In this document: piece by piece, positions 19,044 to 27,842 of the stretch
Numbering within the stretch: position 1 is the first letter of the stretch
How the letters are laid out: every line of letters starts with the position of its first letter
Assembly: GCA_964650845.1 (NCBI GenBank)
Contig: CAZYXR010000002.1
Location: 14,515 to 78,514 of the forward strand
Reading direction: 5' to 3'
From: UBA7692 sp964650845
Lineage (GTDB): Bacteria; Bacteroidota; Bacteroidia; Chitinophagales; LD1
Length of the DNA: 64,000 bases
The notes under the pieces: model-generated
Database searches by the model: none
What the model was told of the DNA's origin: nothing
Seen by the model: only the letters and a program-made list of their open reading frames with translations
Position numbers and translations under genes: made by a program

Positions 19044-19169
19044 AGGAGATTCAACACAGAGAACTTCGTCAATAGGTTTGTTTTACCAATGAGAGAATTA
19101 GGAAAATAATAATATTTATTTGAGCTTTGAGAGGTATGGATAAATAAACAGTTTAAAGAAAGTACAATA

Positions 19170-20156
19170 ATGATAACCGAATTAATCAACAAAATAACCA
19201 AAAGGTCATCTAACGAGATTGTTAAGTGGCTGCCGATAAAACAAAGTTTTATCAACGAAGAAGAATATACCAATGTTATTCACGACAAAGGATATGTGAT
19301 TGCGGGAAAGTTAACTGAAGACCAGTTGAGCCAACTAAGAAAGCTGTATAGCGAATTGCATAATTTTCAACAGCAAGAGGGTGGGATGTTTTATAGTGTG
19401 TATTCGCGAGATGTTGCCTACCGTAAAAAGGTAAACGATGATATTCGCGCTATTTTAAAGCCAACGTACGATACCCTTTTCCACCACTACAAAACCGTTA
19501 TCAATTCTTATATTGTAAAAGTAAGTGGCCCCGAAAGCGAATTTTCACTACATCAAGATTCTACAGGATTGGATGAAATGATTTATTCGTGTCTGAGCGT
19601 GTGGATTCCTTTGCAGGACACAAATTACACAAACGGCTGCTTGAGTGTGGTTCCGCACAGCCACAAAATGTTTTCGCCATATCGAGGAATTTCGTTTCCG
19701 CAGCAATTTGAAAGCATCAGTAACACCGTTCGCAAATATTTACAGCCAATAGAAATGAAGGCGGGAGAAATATTATTGTTTGACAATCGTTTAGTTCACA
19801 CATCAGGTGTAAATAGTTCGGGCGAAGATAGGGTTGTGGTAATGTCTGGCATCTTCCCGTCTGATGCAAAAATAGTTTCTTGTTATAAAGACGCAACTGT
19901 TGAAAACAGCCCAATAGAAATTATTGAACAAGCCGATGATTATCTCATCACATTCGAAAATTTCTTCCACGATTGCACTTGCCGCCCCGAAACAGGAACT
20001 TTAATTGGCACATCGAATTGGGACACATCGCAGATGAGTGAAAAGCAATTTTTGGTTCTTTGTAAAGAATATGGATTGAAAGAAAACAGCAACTGCGATT
20101 ATTGGAAAGCATCCGAACGACAATCAATCATAGGCGAACCCGTTACGAAACAATGA
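19170..20156 (+). CDS. Phytanoyl-CoA dioxygenase (PhyH) family oxygenase 1
   Basis: A 328-residue Fe(II)/2-oxoglutarate oxygenase. The facial triad is visible as H128-x-D130 (SLHQDS) and H210 (RLVHTSG), with R221 positioned to bind the 2-oxoglutarate carboxylate. The core motif VWIPLQDTNYTNGCLSVVPHSH is typical of PhyH. The family hydroxylates fatty acyl chains or small molecules. It carries an N-terminal extension of ~35 residues relative to its neighbours. Its stop codon overlaps the start of the next PhyH gene (ATGA). Its C-terminal segment CRPETGTLIG is shared with the next protein (QRPETGTLTV), which suggests tandem duplication. Confidence 0.88.
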   Translation: MITELINKITKRSSNEIVKWLPIKQSFINEEEYTNVIHDKGYVIAGKLTEDQLSQLRKLYSELHNFQQQEGGMFYSVYSRDVAYRKKVNDDIRAILKPTYDTLFHHYKTVINSYIVKVSGPESEFSLHQDSTGLDEMIYSCLSVWIPLQDTNYTNGCLSVVPHSHKMFSPYRGISFPQQFESISNTVRKYLQPIEMKAGEILLFDNRLVHTSGVNSSGEDRVVVMSGIFPSDAKIVSCYKDATVENSPIEIIEQADDYLITFENFFHDCTCRPETGTLIGTSNWDTSQMSEKQFLVLCKEYGLKENSNCDYWKASERQSIIGEPVTKQ

Positions 20157-20962
20157 CCTCGATTTTTAAAAACGAAGCGCATCAAAAAGAAATCAGCCAA
20201 AAAGGATTTGTTCAAATTCCTCTTTTGTCGGAGTTTGCTATAAAGGAGCTACTCCTGTTTTTTGAGCAGCAAACAGAGAATGTAATTGAGCCATTTCATA
20301 CAACCCACTTCAGTACTAATAAAAATTATAAGCAAGCTACGCATGATATTATCAGCAAAATAGTTTTTGCCGCAGTGGAGCCATTGTTAGATAATTTCAT
20401 ACCTGTTTTTGGCAATTTTATGGTGAAGCAAGCGGCCGAAAATGTGTTTATGCCATTGCATGCCGATTGGACGTATGTGGATGAGAACAAATACAGAAGC
20501 ATAGCGATTTGGATTCCACTAATAGATACTGACGAAGGAAACGGTTGCTTGGGTGTTATAGAAGGTTCTCATACAATAATGAACAAAATTAGAGGGCCAA
20601 GAATTCAACAAAGCAGTTACACCCACGATAAGGAATGGGTAAAAACTTTGGGGAAATTATTACCAGCAAAAGCCGGAAGTGCAGTAATATACGATCACGG
20701 CTTGTTGCATTTCTCTCCACCAAACCGAAGTGGAAAAATTCGCCCTGCTCTTAATTTATCGCTTGTACCTATGGATGCCGAAACAATTCATTATTGTATT
20801 CCAGAAGGCGCGAGTGAAATAGAGTTATACAAAGTCGAAAATCCACAATTCTATATTCATTACAACAATTTTCAGCGACCAGAAACAGGAACATTGACAG
20901 TAAAATTACCGACTGCCACAGTATCGTTCATTGATGAAAAAATGAAAGCACTTTGTGTGTAG
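20153..20962 (+). CDS. PhyH family oxygenase 2
   Basis: A 269-residue PhyH enzyme. Iron ligands are H103 and D105 (PLHADW) and H186 (GLLHFS), with R197 as the 2-oxoglutarate anchor. The core reads AIWIPLIDTDEGNGCLGVIEGSH. The start at 20153 overlaps the previous stop by 4 nt, so the two genes are translationally coupled. The H-A-D variant differs from the H-Q-D found in most copies of the array. Substrate is unknown. Confidence 0.88.
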   Translation: MTSIFKNEAHQKEISQKGFVQIPLLSEFAIKELLLFFEQQTENVIEPFHTTHFSTNKNYKQATHDIISKIVFAAVEPLLDNFIPVFGNFMVKQAAENVFMPLHADWTYVDENKYRSIAIWIPLIDTDEGNGCLGVIEGSHTIMNKIRGPRIQQSSYTHDKEWVKTLGKLLPAKAGSAVIYDHGLLHFSPPNRSGKIRPALNLSLVPMDAETIHYCIPEGASEIELYKVENPQFYIHYNNFQRPETGTLTVKLPTATVSFIDEKMKALCV

Positions 20963-21052
20963 TATAAAATTGATTGAGGCGCATTCGTGTTTGATGAAAT
21001 TGTTTTTGTTTCAAAAGGAAATCAATATTTTCGAGGAAAATAACATCAACAA

Positions 21053-22033
21053 ATGAGTGTAGGTAAAATTTTTTCTTCTTCCCCAATAAAGTTAATCACT
21101 AATCTATTCGGAAAAAGAGATGAAGACTGTTCAATCTCCTCCCAACAACAAAGTGGCAAAGGGAAGCAGCGGATCGATATGTGGGACTTTCCAACAATGT
21201 CTATGGACGATATGTTGAAAAAAGAAACAGCAATCACCGACCTTTACGACAATAAAAAAAATGGATACTTAGTCAAAGGGTTTTTGAGTCAAGAAGAAGT
21301 AGAGTTTGCGTTAGCTAACTTGAAAAAACTTAACGCGACCTCTAATGGAGAATTTCCTAAGGGAGCTGGTTATAGTAACCCTAAAACTTTTTCTATGCTA
21401 GCAGATGAAAAAATAGGGGTAAGCGAAGAATTATTAGATCAATACTTGGCAGAAATTGAACAATATCGTTTGACGCTAGATAATATATTCCCTTTTGGCT
21501 ACGAGGAGCGACTGCTTAATTTTTTCTCATCTATTGAAAGTAATATTGATGTAAAAATACCAGTTATCAAAAGAGGTAAAGACTTAAAACAGTTAACAAC
21601 ATCCACTTTTAGATTTTGCTATCCTGATGGCGGAGGAATGAATACTCATGTTGGAAATATGTTTCCTACAATTTATCCATTGTTTTACAGTTTCTTAAAT
21701 AAACTAATGAATATTGAACGCCAAATCAGTTATTTCGTAATGCTTTCGAAGCCAGAAGAAGGAGGAGATTTAGTGCTTTTTGATGCGCTCTGGGGGGATT
21801 TTGTACTATATGACCCAGTAAATAGAAGTATAATAAAGGCAGACGGAAAAAGAGTATTGCTAGCAGATTTGGATAGTCAACCTATTAGTCCAAATCCTGG
21901 CGATTTGATTCTATTTAACGGAGGTGATATATGGCACAAAGTGGATAATCTTTCGGGTTCTAGAAGCAGAATAACAGTGGGAGGCTTTTTAGCAAAAACG
22001 ATAAATAACTCAAATATTTATGTTTGGTCGTAG
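21053..22033 (+). CDS. Fe(II)/2-oxoglutarate enzyme with HxG motif (candidate halogenase)
   Basis: A 326-residue protein that is not a close PhyH relative. The C-terminal half has the double-stranded beta-helix pattern: first ligand region THVGN (H199-V-G201), strand ISYFVMLSKPEEGGDLVLFD, then PGDLILFNGGDIWHKV (distal H295) and SRSRITVGG (R306 for 2-oxoglutarate). The usual acidic ligand Asp/Glu is replaced by Gly201. In the WelO5- and BesD-type halogenases the same HxG change opens the iron site for chloride. AspH-type hydroxylases also have HxG, so the change is suggestive, not decisive. The N-terminal ~60 residues are basic and of unknown role. It sits between PhyH copies 2 and 3. Confidence 0.6.
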   Translation: MSVGKIFSSSPIKLITNLFGKRDEDCSISSQQQSGKGKQRIDMWDFPTMSMDDMLKKETAITDLYDNKKNGYLVKGFLSQEEVEFALANLKKLNATSNGEFPKGAGYSNPKTFSMLADEKIGVSEELLDQYLAEIEQYRLTLDNIFPFGYEERLLNFFSSIESNIDVKIPVIKRGKDLKQLTTSTFRFCYPDGGGMNTHVGNMFPTIYPLFYSFLNKLMNIERQISYFVMLSKPEEGGDLVLFDALWGDFVLYDPVNRSIIKADGKRVLLADLDSQPISPNPGDLILFNGGDIWHKVDNLSGSRSRITVGGFLAKTINNSNIYVWS

Positions 22034-22072
22034 TTGTGATTGAATCATTAGCCGGAGCATACAAACCTCAAT

Positions 22073-22888
22073 ATGTTTATAGAACAATCGCATAATACTC
22101 TTTTTGAGCAACAGGGGTACGTTGTACTTCCACTGCTTGAACAAAAGGATATTTCGTATCTCGAAAGTCTTTATATTGAAAGTGCGTCCGATGCACAAGT
22201 AAAAGAACCTTTTTACACTTCTGTGTGGAGCCCAAACAGAGCTTACCGAAAGTTTGTTTACGAAAAAGTAAGCCCTATAATGTTTAATCAGGTTGCTAAA
22301 TTTTTGTTAGACAGCGAACCAATATTTTCCAACTTTCATGTCAAAAAAAGTGGCGGAGATAGTGCATTGATTCCACATCAAGATTGGAACTTTGTGGATG
22401 AAACAAAGCACCAGTCAATGACAATTTGGTGCCCGCTAACCAATGTAGATGAAAAGAACGGAGCTTTGCAGGTAGTATCAGGGTCGCATCGCATGAATAA
22501 TTATGTAAGAGGGCGTTTTTTTGACTCCCCTTTTGAAAACATTCGGGATACTGTAGTCAAAGCTAAAATGACATCAATTCCTATGAAAACCGGAGAGGCT
22601 ATTTTTTTTCATTCACGATTGATTCATGCTTCGTCCCCTAACTTATCAAATAGTACTCGTGTGGCGGCATCTGTTGTAGTGGTACCTAATGGAACACCCA
22701 TTGTTCATGATGTATTAGATAGAAAATCCGCTACTGTTAAACGGATGAAAGTAACCCCCGATTTTTTTTATAATTATAGTTGTTATGATGATTTATTGGG
22801 TATTGCTGGCATAGAACAGGGCACTTATCGTTATGAAGCAATTTCGGGTATAGAATTAGATGCTGTTTGTGGCAAGAGGCACTATTGA
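22073..22888 (+). CDS. PhyH family oxygenase 3
   Basis: A 271-residue PhyH enzyme with complete ligands: H102 and D104 (IPHQDW), H185 (RLIHAS) and R196. The core TIWCPLTNVDEKNGALQVVSGSH fits the family. It follows the HxG protein by 39 nt and precedes PhyH 4 by 21 nt in the same direction, so it belongs to the same transcript. Its short N-terminal part and WNFVDE segment after the HxD are closest in form to copies 2 and 5. Confidence 0.87.
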   Translation: MFIEQSHNTLFEQQGYVVLPLLEQKDISYLESLYIESASDAQVKEPFYTSVWSPNRAYRKFVYEKVSPIMFNQVAKFLLDSEPIFSNFHVKKSGGDSALIPHQDWNFVDETKHQSMTIWCPLTNVDEKNGALQVVSGSHRMNNYVRGRFFDSPFENIRDTVVKAKMTSIPMKTGEAIFFHSRLIHASSPNLSNSTRVAASVVVVPNGTPIVHDVLDRKSATVKRMKVTPDFFYNYSCYDDLLGIAGIEQGTYRYEAISGIELDAVCGKRHY

Positions 22889-22909
22889 GTTTATATGTAA
22901 GGAGACAAT

Positions 22910-23815
22910 ATGAAGAATCCAATTTTTAAAAGCGAAGAAGAGCAAGCAACATTTGAAAAAGATGGCTATGTAGTTGTTCGGAGGTTGATACCTCCGCCCA
23001 TTGTGGAGGCACTTAATGCACTATACTTAATGCATGAAAAAGAATCTCAGGCGGATCAGCATGGGATGAGCAATTCCTCACATGCAAGAAGCCCAGAAGC
23101 AGCTCTAAAAATATGCCAACAAATGGAATCGCTTGTTACAGAGTACGTGGATAAGCATTTGATAAACTATAAATTTTTAGGGGGAGGTTTTTTAGTTAAA
23201 AAAAGTGGAGAAGATTCGTACTTTGATATGCATCAAGACAGAACTCTTGTAGAAGAACCACAGTATTGCTCATTAAATTTTTGGATGAGTTTGGACGACA
23301 TTGGCAAAGATCGCGGACGGTTGTTTGTGCTGAAAGGTTCTCCTCGACTAAGCCCATATATTCGGACGGCTCCTGAGTATTCAATGAAGTTGAATCAAGT
23401 TAAAAAAGTTGCCCCACATTTCTTTACTTACTTGGATACAGAAGCGGGCGATGTTGTGTTTTTTAACCACGCCCTTATTCACGGCTCAGAAAAAAACCTG
23501 TCTGGACGCAACAGAATGGCAGCAACAATGGGGGTATATAGTACGGATGCATCATTGTCAATTTATTATAAAGATTCCGAAAGTCCACCAGACAAAGCTG
23601 AGCGGTATCTCATAGATAATCAAGTATTTATCAATTCAAGAAATGGGCGCCCACCCAAAGAGGATTTTAATGGATTTGTTCACCTCGGTAAAGCGTGGAG
23701 CAGCCCTATAACCCCAAAACAACTTTCTGATTTTATGATGCAACAATTAAGTTTCAAAGAGAAGGTAATCGTCTATGGAAGGAAAATGAAATCTGTTTTT
23801 CAGAAGAAGTATTAA
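22910..23815 (+). CDS. PhyH family oxygenase 4
   Basis: A 301-residue PhyH enzyme. Ligands are H108 and D110 (DMHQDR), H191 (ALIHGS) and R202. The core reads NFWMSLDDIGKDRGRLFVLKGS, where the usual Asn-Gly before the strand is Asp-Arg-Gly. It has an extra basic C-terminal tail (KEKVIVYGRKMKSVFQKK). A TAAGGAG sequence 6 nt upstream of the ATG is an unusually strong Shine-Dalgarno match for a Bacteroidota gene. Confidence 0.87.
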   Translation: MKNPIFKSEEEQATFEKDGYVVVRRLIPPPIVEALNALYLMHEKESQADQHGMSNSSHARSPEAALKICQQMESLVTEYVDKHLINYKFLGGGFLVKKSGEDSYFDMHQDRTLVEEPQYCSLNFWMSLDDIGKDRGRLFVLKGSPRLSPYIRTAPEYSMKLNQVKKVAPHFFTYLDTEAGDVVFFNHALIHGSEKNLSGRNRMAATMGVYSTDASLSIYYKDSESPPDKAERYLIDNQVFINSRNGRPPKEDFNGFVHLGKAWSSPITPKQLSDFMMQQLSFKEKVIVYGRKMKSVFQKKY

Positions 23816-23863
23816 CTATGCAAAAAAAGAATTTTTTTATTTCATTATAGTAATATACTCGCT

Positions 23864-24691
23864 ATGCTTTTCAAAGATAAATCGCTGTATGAGTTATATC
23901 GTAAAGACGGCTATGTTGTGCTCCCGCTTTTTGACGATAATTATCTGGGTGCTTTGAAAGAACTTTATCAAAAAAACACCATCGGTCAAGAAAAAGGACT
24001 ACTACCTTCCTTGAGATATAGGAGCAATGACGAGAAAGTAACAGAGTATAATGATATTGCTGCAATCGTTGATACCGCACTAAGAAGATATTTCGAAGAC
24101 TTTGATTATGTTGCAAATCATTTTATCACGAAAACAGCTAATAATCCTGATGAATTTAGACTACATCAAGACTGGAATGTTACTGACGAAGATAAGTATA
24201 TCGCTGCACATATTTGGTCGCCTTTGCAGGATACCGATGAACAAAACGGAGGATTGTTTGTTGTTAAAGGCAGTCACAACTTTTTCAAAAATTTCCGCTC
24301 TGGTTCATTAGGAATACCTTTTATCACAACTACCGAAAGCGTAAAGCAGCATATCACTTCCTTTAAATTAAAGCAAGGTGAAGCAATTGTTTATAATCAG
24401 GCATTGTTTCACGGCTCTCATCCCAACAATACCGATACAGACAGAAAAGTCGTATTAAGTTGTATTAAACCCAAAGAAGCTCCTATGCTGATTTATCATA
24501 AGGAAGGCGCAGATAGTTCAGGAACAAGAATAAAAGCATATAAAATCACCCCCAATATGCTGTTGGAGCAAATTGCGGAACTTGAAAAAGGAGCAGTGCC
24601 CGAACAAGCAGCCCTTTATTCAGAATTTACAGTTTCAAATTCGCAGCAAAAAGAGATAAATAATTATAGTTTTGAAGCACATCTTCGCTAA
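23864..24691 (+). CDS. PhyH family oxygenase 5
   Basis: A 275-residue PhyH enzyme with H101 and D103 (RLHQDW), H183 (ALFHGS) and R194. The core is IWSPLQDTDEQNGGLFVVKGSH. It ends 1 nt before the ATG of PhyH 6, indicating coupled translation. All catalytic residues are intact, so retention of function is expected in spite of the paralogue load. Confidence 0.87.
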   Translation: MLFKDKSLYELYRKDGYVVLPLFDDNYLGALKELYQKNTIGQEKGLLPSLRYRSNDEKVTEYNDIAAIVDTALRRYFEDFDYVANHFITKTANNPDEFRLHQDWNVTDEDKYIAAHIWSPLQDTDEQNGGLFVVKGSHNFFKNFRSGSLGIPFITTTESVKQHITSFKLKQGEAIVYNQALFHGSHPNNTDTDRKVVLSCIKPKEAPMLIYHKEGADSSGTRIKAYKITPNMLLEQIAELEKGAVPEQAALYSEFTVSNSQQKEINNYSFEAHLR

Positions 24692-24692
24692 C

Positions 24693-25580
24693 ATGGAAAG
24701 TATTTATAACTCTATTTTTAAGGATGTCAATGTTGGCAAGAAGTTAGAGCAGAGCGGGTGGGCATTACTTGATTTTTGCAATCAAGAAACAATAGAAGTA
24801 CTGGAAAAAAAATTCACCGAACTATTGCCTCTCTTCAATGAAATGCCGCTAATTATCACGCTGCTTCATCAACACAGAACAGTTACTCAGCAAGTACACA
24901 ATACTATTTTGTCGGAGTTAAGAGCAGATTTCAATAGACATTTCAGGAGTTACAAAGTACCTATCGCTCATTTTTTTGTAAAAACAAAAAACTCTCCACA
25001 CATTGGACTACATCAAGATCCAATGATTACCGATCAGGCTATTCAGCCAAGCTATGGTTTATGGATACCTTTAATAGATACAGACGAAAACAACGGTGCT
25101 TTAGCTGTACTTGACGGAAGTCATCGCTGGTTTCATCCTTTTCAGGCCGACACGGTTCCGATGTCAATAGGTGAGATATGGAAAAGGTTAATACCTGAAT
25201 GTACTATACTAAGCCTAAAGAAAGGGCAGGCAGTGCTAATGGATAACCGTCTTGTGCATTATTCTTATCCTGTCTTAACAAATGAAATCAGACCTGCCGC
25301 TGTTATCAAACTTACACATATAGACAATACTTATTACACATTATATCAAAACAATGAGAGTATATCATTGATTAAAAACAATGAAAATTTTTATTTGAAT
25401 GAATCGTGGGTTTGCGACAAAACAAAATTCCCTCCCGGTGAAATTGTTGGCATACTTGACTTTGAACCTCGTGCTATTAGTTATGAAGAGTATCAAACTA
25501 TAAAATCCGCTAACATCCGTAGCTCTTTTCAAACAAAAACGATATTTGATTTTTTGAAAAGTGGGCAACCAAATAGATAA
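24693..25580 (+). CDS. PhyH family oxygenase 6
   Basis: A 295-residue PhyH enzyme. H107 and D109 (GLHQDP), H189 (RLVHYS) and R200 form the active site. The core is LWIPLIDTDENNGALAVLDGSH. ATG 24693 follows the previous stop by a single base and is preferred over the in-frame TTG at 24672, which lies inside PhyH 5. It is the last oxygenase of the rightward array, and a radical SAM gene follows 22 nt later. Confidence 0.87.
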   Translation: MESIYNSIFKDVNVGKKLEQSGWALLDFCNQETIEVLEKKFTELLPLFNEMPLIITLLHQHRTVTQQVHNTILSELRADFNRHFRSYKVPIAHFFVKTKNSPHIGLHQDPMITDQAIQPSYGLWIPLIDTDENNGALAVLDGSHRWFHPFQADTVPMSIGEIWKRLIPECTILSLKKGQAVLMDNRLVHYSYPVLTNEIRPAAVIKLTHIDNTYYTLYQNNESISLIKNNENFYLNESWVCDKTKFPPGEIVGILDFEPRAISYEEYQTIKSANIRSSFQTKTIFDFLKSGQPNR

Positions 25581-25602
25581 TGCTCTATATTAGATAGTTT
25601 AC

Positions 25603-26589
25603 ATGCAACAAGAAGTATATATTACCGATTATTTCTTCGAAAGGAAGTATGCACCAACATATACTTTAATACCTCCTTTTCCCATGGAGGTATTATTAGA
25701 TGTTACCTCCTTTTGTAATCACGCCTGCACATTTTGTACAAACCCAGATATTGAGCTCAAAAAAACCGTAAATAAGGAATTAGCACTCAAATTTATTCAA
25801 GATTCATACAACTTAGGTGCGCGCAGGTTGGGCGTGTTTGGTACGGGAGAATCATTTCTTTATAAGCAACTTTATGAATATATTCTCTTTGCAAAAAAGA
25901 TAGGATTTGACTACGTATATATTAAAACAAACGGAGCGTTATGCACTATTGAAAAGTTGGCACCCGTTTTAGATGCCGGCTTAGATTCATTGCGTTTTTC
26001 TATACATGCCGGCACAAGAGAATCTTATAAAAAAGTACAAGGTAAGGATGACTTTGATAAGGTGTTGAAGAATGTACAGCAAGCAGATAAATACAGAAAA
26101 GAGAAAAAATTGAATGTTGAAATTGCTGTAAGTATGGTAGTAACCAGTATTGCAGGCAACGAGTTAGATTTACTGAAAAAACACATAGGCGATTGTGTAG
26201 ATGTGTGGGACGTACAAGACTTGAATTCGCAATGTGGTAATTTACTGGATAACAAAGAGAAAGGCGAAATTAAAGGAGGCGGCCCTCGATTCGATTTCAA
26301 AGCAGGGAAGTGTAAACAGCCATTTTCTTCATTATCGCTTACTCCAGAAGGCTATATTTCTGCATGTATTATGGATTTTAATGGTGATTTGATAGCAGGA
26401 GATTTTAATGAAACTGAACTAAAAGAAATATGGGAAGGTGAGGTGCTTGTAAAGTTCAGAAAAGACCACATAGAGAACAACCTAAAAGACCATATTTGTT
26501 ACGCTTGTATTTATAATAAAGAGAATGAACATAAGCCGCTGCTTGAAAAGTTTTCAAGAAAATATCGAGTAAAACAAGTGTTGGGATAG
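25603..26589 (+). CDS. Radical SAM protein with SPASM-like C-terminus
   Basis: A 328-residue enzyme. Cluster cysteines C38, C42 and C45 lie in SFCNHACTFC. The motif GTGESFLY follows and the partial barrel continues to about residue 220. The C-terminal third has further cysteines (GKCKQPF, SACIMD, CYACIY), as in SPASM domains that hold auxiliary Fe-S clusters. SPASM proteins modify peptides, proteins or sugars. It lies between PhyH 6 and the multiheme cytochrome gene with 20-22 nt spacing, so it is co-transcribed with both. Substrate is unknown. Confidence 0.85.
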   Translation: MQQEVYITDYFFERKYAPTYTLIPPFPMEVLLDVTSFCNHACTFCTNPDIELKKTVNKELALKFIQDSYNLGARRLGVFGTGESFLYKQLYEYILFAKKIGFDYVYIKTNGALCTIEKLAPVLDAGLDSLRFSIHAGTRESYKKVQGKDDFDKVLKNVQQADKYRKEKKLNVEIAVSMVVTSIAGNELDLLKKHIGDCVDVWDVQDLNSQCGNLLDNKEKGEIKGGGPRFDFKAGKCKQPFSSLSLTPEGYISACIMDFNGDLIAGDFNETELKEIWEGEVLVKFRKDHIENNLKDHICYACIYNKENEHKPLLEKFSRKYRVKQVLG

Positions 26590-26609
26590 AGAATTCTTAC
26601 GGAATTTAT

Positions 26610-27767
26610 ATGATACACAAACAAAGAATATCGTTGTTGATGATGATCGCAATCGCTGTTGCGATTGTTTACAACGGGTGCAATTTTTATAAACCCCAGC
26701 AAGACTCTATACACAATCACGAAAAGTATAAGAATATATCAAGGGCAGATCTCTTGAATGCGTGTCAATCGTGCCATGCAGAACAACACAAAAATGAACA
26801 ACTTGGTCCACACGCCAATGCTTATAAGGCTTTGGCAGAGCATAAAGAGTATGTTAATTCTACTGAATATAATTTAGCTGGATACACCACACTTGTAAAC
26901 CGCGATTTAGAGACAGAATGTATTAATTGCCATGCCCCCAAGAATTTGTTTGAAGATGCTTATGTTGGATTAGAGCTTTTGTCCATGTCCGTGTTAAGCA
27001 AAATGCCTACGGATACATTTTTTACAGAACCCAAACCAAGAATAGCGGAGCGACTGACGGGTATTGATTGTCTTTCATGTCACTACAATGGTAAAGACGT
27101 TTTGGCTTCAAAGAACTTCAAAGAGAAAAAAGAAAGTCGTTCGATAGAAGGATATTGTTTTCCTAAACCATCTGCTTTTTTAAGCTCAGATCTTCTTTGT
27201 GCCAGTTGCCATAAAAGTAATTATAACGATAAAGAAGATTTTTTGGGGATTACTTCTATGAACTGCAATAGTTGCCACACAGAAAAAATACAAGGCAGCT
27301 CCACACATTACACTTATTGGAAAAACCGAAAAAAAGAAGTGCTTGATAGTTCTTACTACGAAGGTATGATAGCGGGTCTAAAGATTACAAATGAAAAAGA
27401 CAAAATATTTGTGCAACTAAAAAATACATCAATCCCTCATCCATTTAATATTTGTAGAGAAACGGGTGTTTTGTTTGAATTTAAGAATAGTAATAATGCT
27501 GTTTTGACTGAGAAACGAGTAGTGTTAAACCGAAAAGATGTTTACTGTAGTTTTGTTGATATACCACAATTTGCAAAAGAAGCAAAAGCGGCAAGCGAGT
27601 CGGGCAATGCATTTGAATACAATGCAGAGCCGATTACTTTTGAGGTTGATAAAGCAAAACATAAAGGGATAACAACCGTAGGGGTGAGCGTATTAACCAA
27701 GGGGCAATATTGGCATGATGATAGCACAGGAGATGTAACAATCCGAAAGTCCTATCCCATAAATTGA
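26610..27767 (+). CDS. Pentaheme c-type cytochrome (c554-like)
   Basis: A 385-residue exported protein with an N-terminal hydrophobic segment (residues 8-21) followed by YNGC, a possible though weak lipobox. Five CxxCH haem-binding motifs are present (starting at residues 52, 104, 154, 197 and 219), all in the first 225 residues. The C-terminal ~150 residues lack haem sites and look beta-rich. The arrangement recalls cytochrome c554-like multihaem electron carriers. It is embedded in the oxygenase operon. Its site of action is outside the cytoplasm, so it cannot directly feed cytosolic oxygenases, and its role in the pathway is unclear. Confidence 0.82.
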   Translation: MIHKQRISLLMMIAIAVAIVYNGCNFYKPQQDSIHNHEKYKNISRADLLNACQSCHAEQHKNEQLGPHANAYKALAEHKEYVNSTEYNLAGYTTLVNRDLETECINCHAPKNLFEDAYVGLELLSMSVLSKMPTDTFFTEPKPRIAERLTGIDCLSCHYNGKDVLASKNFKEKKESRSIEGYCFPKPSAFLSSDLLCASCHKSNYNDKEDFLGITSMNCNSCHTEKIQGSSTHYTYWKNRKKEVLDSSYYEGMIAGLKITNEKDKIFVQLKNTSIPHPFNICRETGVLFEFKNSNNAVLTEKRVVLNRKDVYCSFVDIPQFAKEAKAASESGNAFEYNAEPITFEVDKAKHKGITTVGVSVLTKGQYWHDDSTGDVTIRKSYPIN

Positions 27768-27842
27768 AATTAAGTATAATTGCGCTCAGGCAAATGATTT
27801 ATTGTTTCGCAGTGGCAAACAATTACATAGATAAAAGCATCA

